A stretch of DNA of 64,000 bases, from positions 186,001-250,000 of the forward strand of contig JALRME010000019.1 in the NCBI GenBank assembly GCA_026120035.1. Reading direction: 5' to 3'. The translations under genes and the position numbers were made by a program. This DNA comes from Coleophoma eucalyptorum (lineage: Eukaryota; Ascomycota; Leotiomycetes; Helotiales; Dermateaceae). The number at the start of each line of letters is the position of its first letter. The stretch's first letter is position 1. A model generated the notes under the pieces. That model was not told where the DNA came from. It searched no databases and saw nothing but the letters and a program-made list of their open reading frames with translations. Below are positions 21,474 to 31,658 of the stretch, in pieces.

Positions 21474-22935
21474 ATGGCATCAACACCCACAGATACTGCA
21501 GGGAAGCGCAAGCGGAGTCCATCTCATGTGCAGCAGGTTCCCACGCCGCAGATGACCTCGAGCCAAGCCGGCAATGTCAATGGTTATCCGCAGGTCAATT
21601 ATCTGGTGCAGGGGAGGAAACGCTTGAGATTGATTGAAGGTGACTCGGACACCTTTAGGGATGTTTTGGGCATGATTGATGATTATGAGAGTGTGTACAT
21701 TACTGTTTCTTATCTATCTTTTCACCTTGCTTGCATCTCCTTCTTGTTGATTTCTTGTCCAAGCCGCTGACAGGGGACTCCACTCGCGTAACCTTCCTCA
21801 CGTACTGACAACTGTAGGTGTCCTTCAACGTCATGAAAGCTTAGCATCCAATCTCGGAGCAAAACTTGTTGGTCCATTACTGCTCAAAACTTTCGATAAG
21901 CTCTTTGATGGGGAAATCAGAGTCGTAGAAGCATCCCTGGCAATGCAACAGAGCCCCCCTACTTGGCTCGAGCTTGTTAATTTTGCACGTTCCAACTCCA
22001 ATGATTTTGTGCTTAACGAGCACGGTTACTGTCAGGTGTTTATTGGAGGTGGTCAAGTGCAGATTTCTGAAGATGTAAGTTTCAACTCATCGCTTGTTGA
22101 TGCCTCGACCCAACAGTGTTTTCTAATCGCCATGCGAGAAAGTCGGCGAGTGTGCAGCTACTGACCAAACCACAGGACTACCGATTGATCATGTCTGGTG
22201 CCCCAGAGCGGATGATTCCCAATCAGCCAATTCCGGAGGATGAGGCGGCTGAACTTGGCACATTGAACATTCTCGAAGCTCGTCTTCAAGTTCTCATCAA
22301 AAAGGCAGATGTTGTAGCAAGCAAGGCAAGACAGCTGAATTATCATCTGGGAAAGCATAAGCTTGCAGTCCAAGCTAGAGCTTCTGTGAGCAATACAAGT
22401 GGCCCACCTCCAAATGGGAATCTTACTCTTCCACAACTTCAGCAGGACCTCTTGAAACAGTTCTCACAAGATGGACGTCAAAGTCCTCTTCCTCTGAAAA
22501 CTGCACGTCCCCACCATGTTGCAGTTGAGGACCGACGTTCCATGTCCTATATTGCGCCTGATCAACGCCGAGAGTCGCCCTCTGAGAAAGACAACCACAG
22601 AAGCTTGATGACTGCCAGAATGTAAGTGATAAGCTCCTTCAACATGGCACTGCTGATTGCGCTCCAGTGAGAAACTGTCTCGTGGCGAACCCATAGATCC
22701 TCCCTGCGATAGATGTCGCCGTCTCAAATTTGAGTGCACCAAAAATCTTACCGCATGTGGCGCTTGCACGAAGAAACATGCCAAGTGCTCTTGGGCTGAT
22801 ATCACCGACGAGGAGCTTGCTGCTGTTCAAGCTGCAGGAAGGGGCTCCTCTATCTCCGATCCAGCGGATCTAGATCCTCTGCTTGCTGCTACAGATGGAG
22901 CCAGCCATATTAATATGAAGCGCCCATTCCAATGA
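21474..22935 (+). CDS. Regulator with C-terminal Zn2Cys6 cluster
   Basis: Four exons: 21474-21690, 21818-22074, 22176-22621 and 22668-22935, 395 residues, all in phase. The binuclear zinc cluster is at residues 320-347: CDRCRRLKFEC, then TAC, GAC and HAKC, fitting C-x2-C-x6-C-x6-C-x2-C-x6-C. It lies near the C-terminus instead of the N-terminus as in Gal4-type factors. Residues about 60-180 (RLIEGDSDTFRDVLGMIDDY, ASNLGAKLVGPLLLKTFDKLF) form a helical domain I cannot name, followed by a linker rich in Gln, Ser and Pro. The N-terminal KRKRSP may act as a nuclear localisation signal. DNA binding is likely from the family, but target genes are unknown. Confidence 0.85.
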
Positions 22936-24008
22936 CATGGAGAAGACAGACTGTGTGGCTATAGATAATCCGTAGCTAAAGCCTAGTCTAGGTGCGTTGA
23001 AAATTGTGTACGAAATATGGCAACGTGTGATATCACAGATCACAGTATATGTCACGACTCACGGACCAGCAACCTTTCGGATACCAGCTTAATTCCTGAG
23101 TCTACGTAAAAAGCCAAGAAGGCTCTTTCTTTCTAAGTCACAAAGGCAGCCTTAGAAACTGCTGTGCAGACTATAATATCAAATAATAACTCTATTCATT
23201 GGGGAATCGTAGTGGTCCTATGTGGTCTTAATATATTGGATATTCTATAAGTTAATATATGGCCAGGTTTAGTGGCAGCGACCTATCCTACACTAGCCTT
23301 TCAATACCTTCTCTTCTACAGCCTCACCAGAGTAATCGTTCGGTTTCGGAGTACAGTAGCCTACGAGCTGCTGAGGTATAAGCCAAAACTCATTGAATGC
23401 ATGATGCCGGTGCAGTTATTGGCTAGTTTGGTCGACAATGTATTAAATACTGGGTTTTGAGAAACCAAAAGACTGCTTGTTACTCATGTTCTTCATGTAA
23501 TGTAGCTATATCATCATAAATGGGTCCCGGCCTGCCGAAATGATTGGCCTGCTCTCCCATACATTTAGAACTAGCTAACTCCACCATGTTGTGCTAGTAA
23601 AGTTCCACCAAATATAAATCAAAGATACCATGTTCAGGATTTAGTCCATCGCCTTGAACTTTCTGCTGAGAGGTCTGCTCCGAACATGGTCAGCACTCAC
23701 AAGATCAGCCAATCAGAGCAATTTCCATTTCAGGTTTAGCGTTGGGAAGCATAATCTTCGGCCAATTAGAGAACCGCCTCCTTTTGTTCCACTGCGTAGA
23801 AAAGAGCAAGAGCTGACTCTCATGTTGACATTGCATGCACTTGCACGAACTGAGGCGCAAATCAATTTGCTAACACCTTTCTTCATGCGGTGTACTCTGT
23901 AGTATAAAGTCTGCCTGGATTGCTTTCAGAAGCGAACCTTTCAATCCACCCATCCTCATACGCGAGATAACCGTCGACGTTCACCTAAATCCCCATTAAG
24001 CGGTCAAT
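22936..24008. other. Intergenic, left edge of the 24-32 kb accessory region
   Basis: About 1.1 kb, AT-rich, no recognised gene or RNA. It separates the conserved Zn2Cys6 gene from the aminotransferase. Confidence 0.5.
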
Positions 24009-25637
24009 ATGCTCTCGAACCGGGGCAAGAAAGATGCTGCGAGCCAGGACATCCCGTGGCGCTTCGCTCCTGGAGGTGACAATCGATATGATAAAATCTC
24101 CAATCCCACTGGAGTGATCTCTTTTGGGACAGCAGAGAATGTGAACAGGCTTGTCGACTCCTATGAATCCCTGACTAACTGCAGCAGAACCTTTTGCAGG
24201 AAGAGCTGGAGCAATATGTCGCCCAGAATGTGAGGTTTGCCATAATCTGGACCAAGACGACCTCCCCACTAACTAAGAAAATAGGTTTCCATTCCAGCAC
24301 TCGCTTTCACCTACCGCTTCAGTACTATGGGGGGTCCCCGCTTCCCCATCGCAATGGCCGCTCATATGAACAATTATTTTGACCCGCATACGCCAATCCA
24401 AGCAGAACACATCTTAACTGCAGCTGGCCTTACTGCAATTCATGAGATGGTTGCACTCAGCATAGGTGATCCTGGAGACGGGATATTGGTCAGCCGTCCC
24501 ATATACGGTCGCTTTGAGCTCGACTTCGGCAATACCGCTGGGTTGAACATAGTATATGCAGACATGGATGAAACAGATCCATTTTCCCCTGACGTTGTAT
24601 CCAAATACCAGATAGCCCTAGATGCGTCTGCAGCAAAAGGGGTACATGTTAAGGCATTACTAATTGTCAACCCTCACAATCCTTTAGGTCCGTGAACTTC
24701 TCTTCGAAATATGGCAGGGTCGCTGGACTGAATTAACTCTGAAAACCCAGGACGCTGCTACCCTCCCTCAGCATTACGCGAAATCATGAAGTTCTGTCAA
24801 CAAAACTCCATGCATTTGATCAGCGACGAGGTCTACGCACTTTCAGTGTATGACTCAGGCTATGAAGATTCGCCAACCTTCACCTCCGTCCTTTCCATCG
24901 ACCCAACCAATTTAATAGACACAGATTTGTTGCATGTATTTTATGGAATGAGTAAAGTAATTAAAGCCTCCCTCTCCCCTAAATGACGTTGTTCTTTTCT
25001 GACATACAATCAAGGATTTTGCAGCAGCAGGGCTTCGCCTAGGCTCTCTCATAACGCGAAACAAAATGCTACAAAAGGCAGTTTCTGCGAATTTCAGATT
25101 CCATAACCCATCCGGAATGGCAGTTGCTATTGCAACCGCCATCCTTGAAGATCAGGCATTTGTCGCTTCGTTTATTGCACTTTCGAGGGAGAGGTTGAGG
25201 GACAGTTACTTATACACTACCCAAACGCTTGAAAAGGCTGGGGTTGAGTACCATAAGGGCGGGTGAGTAATTTACCATTTCAGCGGAATCGTGCCTTTTG
25301 CTGCTGGGGAACAAATGCTGATCGACTGCGTAGAAACGCTGGGTTCTTCCTTTATGTTGATCTGAGTCCTTGGCTTCCCAACATCTCACCCAACGATCAG
25401 GGTAATGGGAATGCAGCCGAATACGCGCTTGCTCAAAGATTGCTCGATGGCGGTGTGGGGCTGCATCCATGTGAGGAACATGGAGAGAAGAGAGGTCACT
25501 TTCGGTTGGTATTTAGTCATGAGAGAGAGGTTCTGGCTGAGGGGCTGAAGCGGTGAGTGCTTCTCGACATTGAATTGATTCCAGTGCTAGGGTCTAATCA
25601 TATGTATAGGCTATGCGGAGTTCTCCAGGGGCCTTGA
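24009..25637 (+). CDS. ACC-synthase-like PLP-dependent aminotransferase (class I/II)
   Basis: Seven exons: 24009-24140, 24188-24229, 24285-24687, 24751-24956, 25015-25262, 25334-25552 and 25610-25637, 425 residues with every junction in phase. Motifs: NPTGVISFGTAEN at the N-terminus, the GGPRFP segment, NPHNPLGR (PLP-phosphate/substrate region), LISDEVYALSVYDSG (Asp that contacts the pyridine nitrogen) and YGMSKDFAAAGLRLG with the Schiff-base lysine. The NAGFFLYVDLSPWLP and FRLVFS blocks match the C-terminal domain. This subgroup includes 1-aminocyclopropane-1-carboxylate synthase-like enzymes and the PLP-dependent C-S lyases of some fungal toxin pathways, so its reaction cannot be read from sequence alone. 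The acceptor of intron 1 could be 24184 or 24187 (both in frame). Its neighbour on the opposite strand is a transcription factor. Confidence 0.88.
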
Positions 25638-26003
25638 GTGGTGTTGAAAGTTCTTGCAGACTAGGATTATAGCATTCTTGGGTTAATACAATAGAACTAG
25701 ATGAAAAGATAATGTACAGCGTTCTAGATAGAGAAGCGGTTACAAAATTTAGATTCCCGTCTTCGATCTTGGTCGTAGAAGTTATGCCTTTACTCAATTT
25801 GGCTTCTGAATCAATTGAAGCAGTCCCTAGCTCTTCTCCGATTTCCTCTTCTACTTCTTTCATAAAACGGCTACGTAGTACAGATCATAACTTCATAAAC
25901 TGCCACATGACCCGGAACCACACTGTTGAGCCTGTACTCCCTGTCTTCAGCAGGAACCTAATAGCAGCTAACGTCATACATGACTTCCTATGGCTCATAT
26001 CTT
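25638..26003. other. Intergenic between convergent aminotransferase and transcription factor
   Basis: 366 bp of convergent 3' sequence; nothing recognised. Confidence 0.5.
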
Positions 26004-27796
26004 TCATAAGTGAACATACTCCGCCCACAGAATCTCACAACCTAGCTTGCAAGAAGTTTCCAGCACCGGGAGATTCCGACAAAATTCCACGACATCCTCC
26101 CACGTCCACAAGTCATGGTTCAAACATAACGACTTTATTTTTGATGCAAACCAGGAACGATGGCTCGAGTCTAAGGCTGCAAAGCCCCCGAGCATTAAGG
26201 CCCAAAGTAGTTCCGCAGGGTATAAATCAGCCTGCGGTGATAGATCCTGAACCTCAAAACACTTCTTTAGACGAGCTACCAATGCTTTACGTATCTCCCC
26301 ACCCACGGGAGTTTGGCGTAGGTTTGTGTATATGTATAACAATCCAGCGTGGAGAAGCGTGTCAGAGATTTTTTCTGAAGAGGTTGCATGTGGGACTGGT
26401 GGCACAGCTATCTGGGTTAGAATTCTGTACTCAATGCTGTAGACTCTATCAGGGTAGGCAGCTTCTGCAGGTAGCTCTTGCTGATCCGGTCCCATGATGT
26501 TCAGAAATGTAGAGAGTTCGTGCAGTTGTTGGAGTACGTCTAGGGTATTGTAACTACCCTGTACGGCTGCTGCAGTTTTCAGATTATCACCAGGCGAGAG
26601 CACATATAGCTTCGAGTGTCCTGGTGGAGAATACTGTGATAGAGCTGGCAAGTTTCCAAAGTGAAGCAGCGGAAAGCGAGGCGTAGTTTTCGATCTGGTG
26701 GCGTTACAGAGATCTGCCCTATCAGATGGGTATCAGTAAGCTACTAATTTCAATCTTTAGACCCATTATGAATACCAGGTTACCATCCTCCGCAGGATAC
26801 CTCGCATTCCTAGATTATCGAGTCCACCCCTCATTTCAACCATCTTTTGCAAGCCATTCATATGGATTGCAGCACTTGACGCTGTTCCGTTTAGGTTCTT
26901 CAAGGCAAGATAGCGGTAAGCAAGGCTCATCTTCGTCTGAGGGGTAACTTGCCTCAATATTCGCAAGGCATGCAACAGTTGCAATGGTAGAATCGCCGAC
27001 TCGTCTCAAGGAATCAGATAAGTTCCTGTTTACCATCGATATTGATTGAGAAAGATAATATGTGCTCTCTGCCTTATCGGAACCATTGATGAGTTGGAAA
27101 CGTGCGGCTGAAAACGACAAAGTCATGAAAAGCCATGCTGCATCGTCGATGCAATATGATGGATATCTCCCAGTTGGGTCGGCATGCACAGATGTGCGTA
27201 TAGATGAGGAGGTATCTGCATATACTTTCTTAGTATTGATGAACCAGATATAAGTACTGGTAGATCTTGTAAGATTTACAAAGCTTACTATAATGGAGAA
27301 GCATGAGCAGTCGTGGTGATGCTGGAATAGGCAGGACCTCGTATGGATTTAAACCACCCTCTAGAATATTTAATAGTGGCTGCTGCGCTGGGAACTGAAT
27401 AGAACCATTCAGCAGGTCGATTCCACAACTTTCTGATGTCTTTGGCCTAGTTCCATCGCTCTGAGAAGAGGACCCAATGTCACTGCCGGAAAACGTGGAT
27501 GGCGAGACATCGAAATGTGGCTCAACAGCGACGGAATGTTCTTGCTCTTGGAATACAAATGCTTCACTTTCCTTCCGACTGGCGTTGGCAAATATTTTGG
27601 GGTAGTATAGAATTCTCCTCTTAGGTGCTGTCTCTCGCTCGCTGCCATGCCCTTTGAGTCTTCGTTCAGCCCGCTGCTGCTTTCTGTATCCCCGCATCAC
27701 ATGGGCTTTAATGGATCTGGTTACCGAAGGATCAGAGTTCCCGGGATTACCATATACATTGATGAAAGAAAAGCCATTGCTGGATGCTGAAGCCAT
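26004..27796 (-). CDS. Fungal-specific transcription factor domain protein lacking a zinc cluster (DUF3468 type)
   Basis: Four exons: 27796-27289, 27224-26953, 26897-26776 and 26718-26004, 538 residues, all in phase. The N-terminus has FSFINVYGNPGNSDPSVTRS followed by a basic helix (HVMRGYRKQQRAERRLKG), the start typical of the large fungal family often annotated as tachykinin-like or DUF3468. No Cys-rich DNA-binding motif is present. The middle (AWLFMTLSFSAARFQLING, ATVACLANIE, IHMNGLQKMVEMRGGLDNL) and the C-terminus match the fungal_trans_2 regulatory domain. Intron 2 (26952-26898) starts GCAAGT, a GC-AG intron; only this splice links the two conserved halves. Its place beside the aminotransferase suggests a local regulator, which is inference. 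Confidence 0.85.
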
Positions 27797-28658
27797 GTTC
27801 TGGTTGGTTGTCTCTACAGCAAGGCCAAGAATTGCAATTCGATGGCGAAGACTCGACGCGTATGAACCGTTATTGCCAGCAGGAACACATTATCGATAGT
27901 TACTGTCAAGATATTGTGGAGATCTGTAGAGGATCAGAAGTTGACTTTGGAAATTCACGCAAGCAGTGTGAAGGAATTGGACTGTATACTGTAAATACTG
28001 TCGGACAGTATTCTTCGGCTCTCGTGTTTGGCCCACGCTACCCCTCGATCGTTTTAGCGAAGTGAAGCGAGTCCTCAGGCCTGAGTGCCTTAAGCATATC
28101 AAACCTCTGGTGATTATACCAAAGCTATAACTTACCTTTAGTTATAAAGAATATAAGGTACTAACCATATGAATAAAAGATATCAAGGCTTAATAGCATA
28201 GGCTTCTCATAATTCTTCAGTTTGTGCAAAAACACAATAGTACTATTTCATAAGGCGTCTATCGAACCATAGCTACTCTCTCGATTTTAACTGCTTATTA
28301 GTTCGACATCCAAATCTGTGTATAGAACAATCTCACTATTTTAATAGCTCCAAAGATTACTCATTTATGTGAATATGTTTAGATTTTGTATAATTGAGAA
28401 ATTCAGAGGAAGAAAGATGAATATAATATTAGGGCGAGTTAAGATAATCATGGTTTGATATAAGGTCTAGAAACATGGCGAGAACTAGTGCAAGTTTATC
28501 CTTCACAGCTTCTCTGGCCTTCATATTCAGAATAATTTAGTTGTTAATCTTAGCTTCTTATGATGTTTCTAAAAGACAGCTACCCAAGCCAGATTTGATA
28601 TATAGTACTAAACATTTTGACATGGACCGCTTCACTTTGCATTACTAGATAGAGGGCC
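27797..28658. other. AT-rich spacer without genes
   Basis: 862 bp. From about 28100 to 28650 the sequence is markedly AT-rich and dense in TA, TTATAA and ATATAA words, unlike the gene-rich flanks. It may be a RIP-mutated relic, but no transposon protein or terminal repeat is recognisable. Confidence 0.5.
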
Positions 28659-30017
28659 TTATTTATATACTTTTCCATCTTTCATTACGAACTTCACCTT
28701 CCTCAACGCGCCCAGATCTTCCGTTGGATTGCCACCCAGAGCGATGATATCAGCAGCCCAGCCCTCAGCTATAAGTCCAAATCTCCTCCCGCAAAGGTCT
28801 CCACCACATGATTCCCAGCCATGTAAAGTGGCAGCCTGCAGGACATCCAAGACTGGGATACCTGCCTCTACCATTAGCTCTATTTCCCGCGCGTTGTCGC
28901 CGTGTGCAAAAGCACCCGTGTCGCCTCCGCAGGCCAGTTTTACGCCATGGTCGTAGGCAGCTTTTGTGTGCTCAAGGATGGCCTTCATGAAACGATTGGA
29001 GTCCTCAGGAGCTCTATGAAGCTCCGAATCGAAGACTGAGAGCGTTGGGACAAATATCGTGCTGTTCTCTTTCATAGCTTGCAGTGCCTCTTCACTAGGA
29101 ATAACGCCGTGTTCAATTGAGGTGACGCCAGCCTTAGCAGCCATGATAACGGCTTCTGGGCCCTGTGCATGCGCAGATACAGGCGCTTTCCCTCTCTTTG
29201 CCTCTGCCACTATCTCATTCATCTCCTCCTGCGTGAATTGAAGCAAGTTGGGGTTGCGGTCTCCTGCAAACGGGTCCCCCGACGGCGGGAACATAATGTC
29301 CCTACTACCAGGCCAAGTCGAAGGAGGAAATCGCAACGCTCGTTTGCGATAGTCAGCGTAGAACTTAACTACGTCTGCACCGGCCCCGAGTCGTCTGCGC
29401 ACAGCGGCCCGCACACCGTCCACGCCGTCAGCAGGGTCAGATATCCTGGGCACAGTAGTCCCTCCCGGCATGCCATTCTCCTGTCTTATCTCATAACCAC
29501 CGCTAGAGGCGATGCATTCAGTGGCGACAAACATTCGGGGCCCAGGAATGAGGCCTCGGTTGATAGTGTCTCTAAAATGCGCATCCGCATCTCGCAATCC
29601 TTCCGTCCCCAGATCGCGGTACGTAGTGTAGCCGGCGTCCAGCGCGGCCTTAGCATGATTTGTAGCACGTACAATCCTCTCCACGAAGCTTTCATCCCGC
29701 TCTTGATTCAGCGATGGCGTTTCAGAGTACGCATGCAAGAAGATGTGGGTGTGGGCATCCACTAAGCCCGGGAGCACAGTCAAGCCTCGGAGGTCAATTG
29801 CATTCGAGCTCGAGACATTGTGCTGAGCCAACGGCGTGTCTCGCTTGAAGACCTTGGTAATGAGACCAGTCCTCTTATCAATCACAATGGAAGTATCCGA
29901 CACGAGCTGCTTGTGCTTGGAGTCAAACAGCAGGGATGTATGGATCGTAACCTCAGAGCTCTGACTCTGGTGCTTGATTTCTTTGCGCATGCTCGAACAG
30001 TGGTACCGTCGGGTCAT
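28659..30017 (-). CDS. M38-type metal-dependent amidohydrolase
   Basis: Single exon, 452 residues. The fold is the amidohydrolase (imidazolonepropionase/prolidase-like) type with all metal ligands in place: HTH at 89-91 (GLVDAHTHIF), Lys218 in VVKFYAD (carboxylated bridging lysine), His283 in SAHAQG, His303 in SIEHG and Asp366 in GGDTGAFAHG. The C-terminal GLIAEGWAADIIALGGNPTE is the usual return to the beta-sandwich. Related enzymes include Xaa-Pro dipeptidases and fungal ochratoxinase-like amidases, so a C-N bond hydrolase is likely; the substrate is not readable. No signal peptide at ATG 30017, so probably intracellular; a second ATG ten codons later is also possible. The methyltransferase gene lies upstream on the same strand. 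Confidence 0.88.
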   Translation of the reverse strand: MTRRYHCSSMRKEIKHQSQSSEVTIHTSLLFDSKHKQLVSDTSIVIDKRTGLITKVFKRDTPLAQHNVSSSNAIDLRGLTVLPGLVDAHTHIFLHAYSETPSLNQERDESFVERIVRATNHAKAALDAGYTTYRDLGTEGLRDADAHFRDTINRGLIPGPRMFVATECIASSGGYEIRQENGMPGGTTVPRISDPADGVDGVRAAVRRRLGAGADVVKFYADYRKRALRFPPSTWPGSRDIMFPPSGDPFAGDRNPNLLQFTQEEMNEIVAEAKRGKAPVSAHAQGPEAVIMAAKAGVTSIEHGVIPSEEALQAMKENSTIFVPTLSVFDSELHRAPEDSNRFMKAILEHTKAAYDHGVKLACGGDTGAFAHGDNAREIELMVEAGIPVLDVLQAATLHGWESCGGDLCGRRFGLIAEGWAADIIALGGNPTEDLGALRKVKFVMKDGKVYK

Positions 30018-30366
30018 GCCTCACGGCGTTTAGCAAAAACAGTTTGTTGACTGCAATGGGTGATGCAAAAGATAAGCAGGTTCCTGAGATGGCGTGGGAA
30101 TCAAGTATGGGTATGTATATGGGCGGCACTGCAATCTCAATTGGGGTAAGCGCTGCCGTGCTAGTGACTACGCATCAATCCTTGAGGCTTATCAGAAGCA
30201 GAGAGAGAGAGAAGGACGTATTCAGCCTGAAAACCCCATGTTTGGTACCAAACACGATGGATATTGTCGCATATTGCTACATAGCGGATGCGTACTGCAG
30301 AAAGGGTCACTGCAAATTACACCGGCTTTGGCATGAGTAAAAAGTCTACTTTAAAATATATATAAT
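30018..30366. other. Intergenic between methyltransferase and amidohydrolase
   Basis: 349 bp, likely 3' end of the methyltransferase and promoter of the amidohydrolase (both minus strand). No specific site recognised. Confidence 0.5.
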
Positions 30367-31658
30367 TTAAGAGGGTGCCCAGCCCATTGGTTTCTGTCCA
30401 TAAAAGATATGAAATGGGAGGTAAGCATGCTGGGAAGAATCCATCAGTCCCCTCCTTACGTCAATCAAGAACACCTCCACCTCATTAGGCGACCATCCCA
30501 AGCCTCTTGTAAACGGTCCCAGACTCAGTCCCTGTAGTCCATCATATATGGCCGAACGTTGATACATGCCTATGATCTTCATCGTCTTATTTCTCGGCCA
30601 GGTCCCGATCGGGACTTTGAAGACCTTCTCTTCAATGTTGATGAACCCCGCATTCTCGAGATTCTGCCTGTGCTTCTTCAATCCCAAGAGGTCGATCCCA
30701 GAGATGGCTAGTCCTTCTCTGATGAGGCCCAGGAATCTCTTGACGATGTAGTCCTCCCGCATCGTCCCATCGTCGCATTGCGGAATAAACTTTTGGTCGG
30801 CAACTTCAATCCATCCGCCAGGCTGCATATGACTTTTCGCCCCCGAAGATCGAACAACGGTCAGCCCAGATCTCATAGCAAGCAGAAAGGTGGAAGCCAA
30901 AGCCTAGCAAATAACGGGGCGTTTGGTGTCCCGAGCATCTTTCGAGAGGAACTCACGCATATGCTTCAGTAAGAAGTTTGGGCCAGTTCTTAATCCCGCC
31001 ACACATGTGTCGCGCGTGTATAAAATCGAAGGTGTTGGGTGGGTGCAGCCAGGGACTCTCTGCGTCATCGACCATGAATTTCACATTCTCCGGCACCCAG
31101 TCGGGCTGGATGGGGCTCAGGTCAATGCCTAGGACTTCGGCTGTGTTATATGCATCGCCAACTACAACGAAGCCATCAAATCAGTCCAAAGCCCCAGGAT
31201 CTTCATTCTTCTCTCTATGAATTAGGTTTGGGTCTCCTACCATCAATTGCCCAGATACCTGTGCCGGTTCCGATATCAAGAACTCTCCGCGGCTGCTCGA
31301 TGGGGGCTAGGAATAGTTTCCCGCCACATACACTCACCATCATGGCATGCTTCATATCCTCTCTCGCCTGCTCGCTCTCGTCATTGGGGAATTGGTAGCG
31401 CCCCTCCCGGAACTTGTGGTAGCGGCGACCATTCTCGAAGCCAAAGTGAAATACACTGGACGAAATAGATTCGGAGTCTGGCAAGAAGTCGAGATCTTGC
31501 GTCTCCCCGTGTAGTGAGCTCCCAGCACTGTTGCCGCTGCTGGCTTCAATCGTCGTCTCAGCTTGGTGCGCCACGATTTGTGCCAGTGCCTGGATCGATA
31601 GCTCGGGTTCCGGAGCCTCGGGCGAGGGTTGTGGCGAAGGGGGTGGTTGCGCTGCCAT
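30367..31658 (-). CDS. SAM-dependent methyltransferase, LaeA/TAM-like (Methyltransf_23)
   Basis: Three exons: 31658-31241, 31161-30957 and 30832-30367, 362 residues, in phase. The N-terminal 100 residues are Pro/Glu/Ser-rich. The SAM-binding core shows RRVLDIGTGTGIWAID (motif I), then EVLGIDLSPIQPDWVPENV, DFIHARHMCGGIKNWP and HMQPGGWIEVADQ. These blocks are characteristic of the large fungal family that includes LaeA and many cluster-linked methyltransferases. Acceptor choice matters: splicing to 30832 (GGGCTGACC branch site) joins AYA directly to HMQPGG, while the open sequence between 30956 and 30833 is intron. The family covers both regulators and small-molecule methyltransferases, so the target is unknown. 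Confidence 0.87.

Noticed and set aside
30833..30956. Open continuation of methyltransferase exon 3 upstream of 30832
   Set aside because: Its inclusion would break the conserved AYA-HMQPGGW junction; a GCTGACC branch site and AG at 30834-30833 show it is intron.
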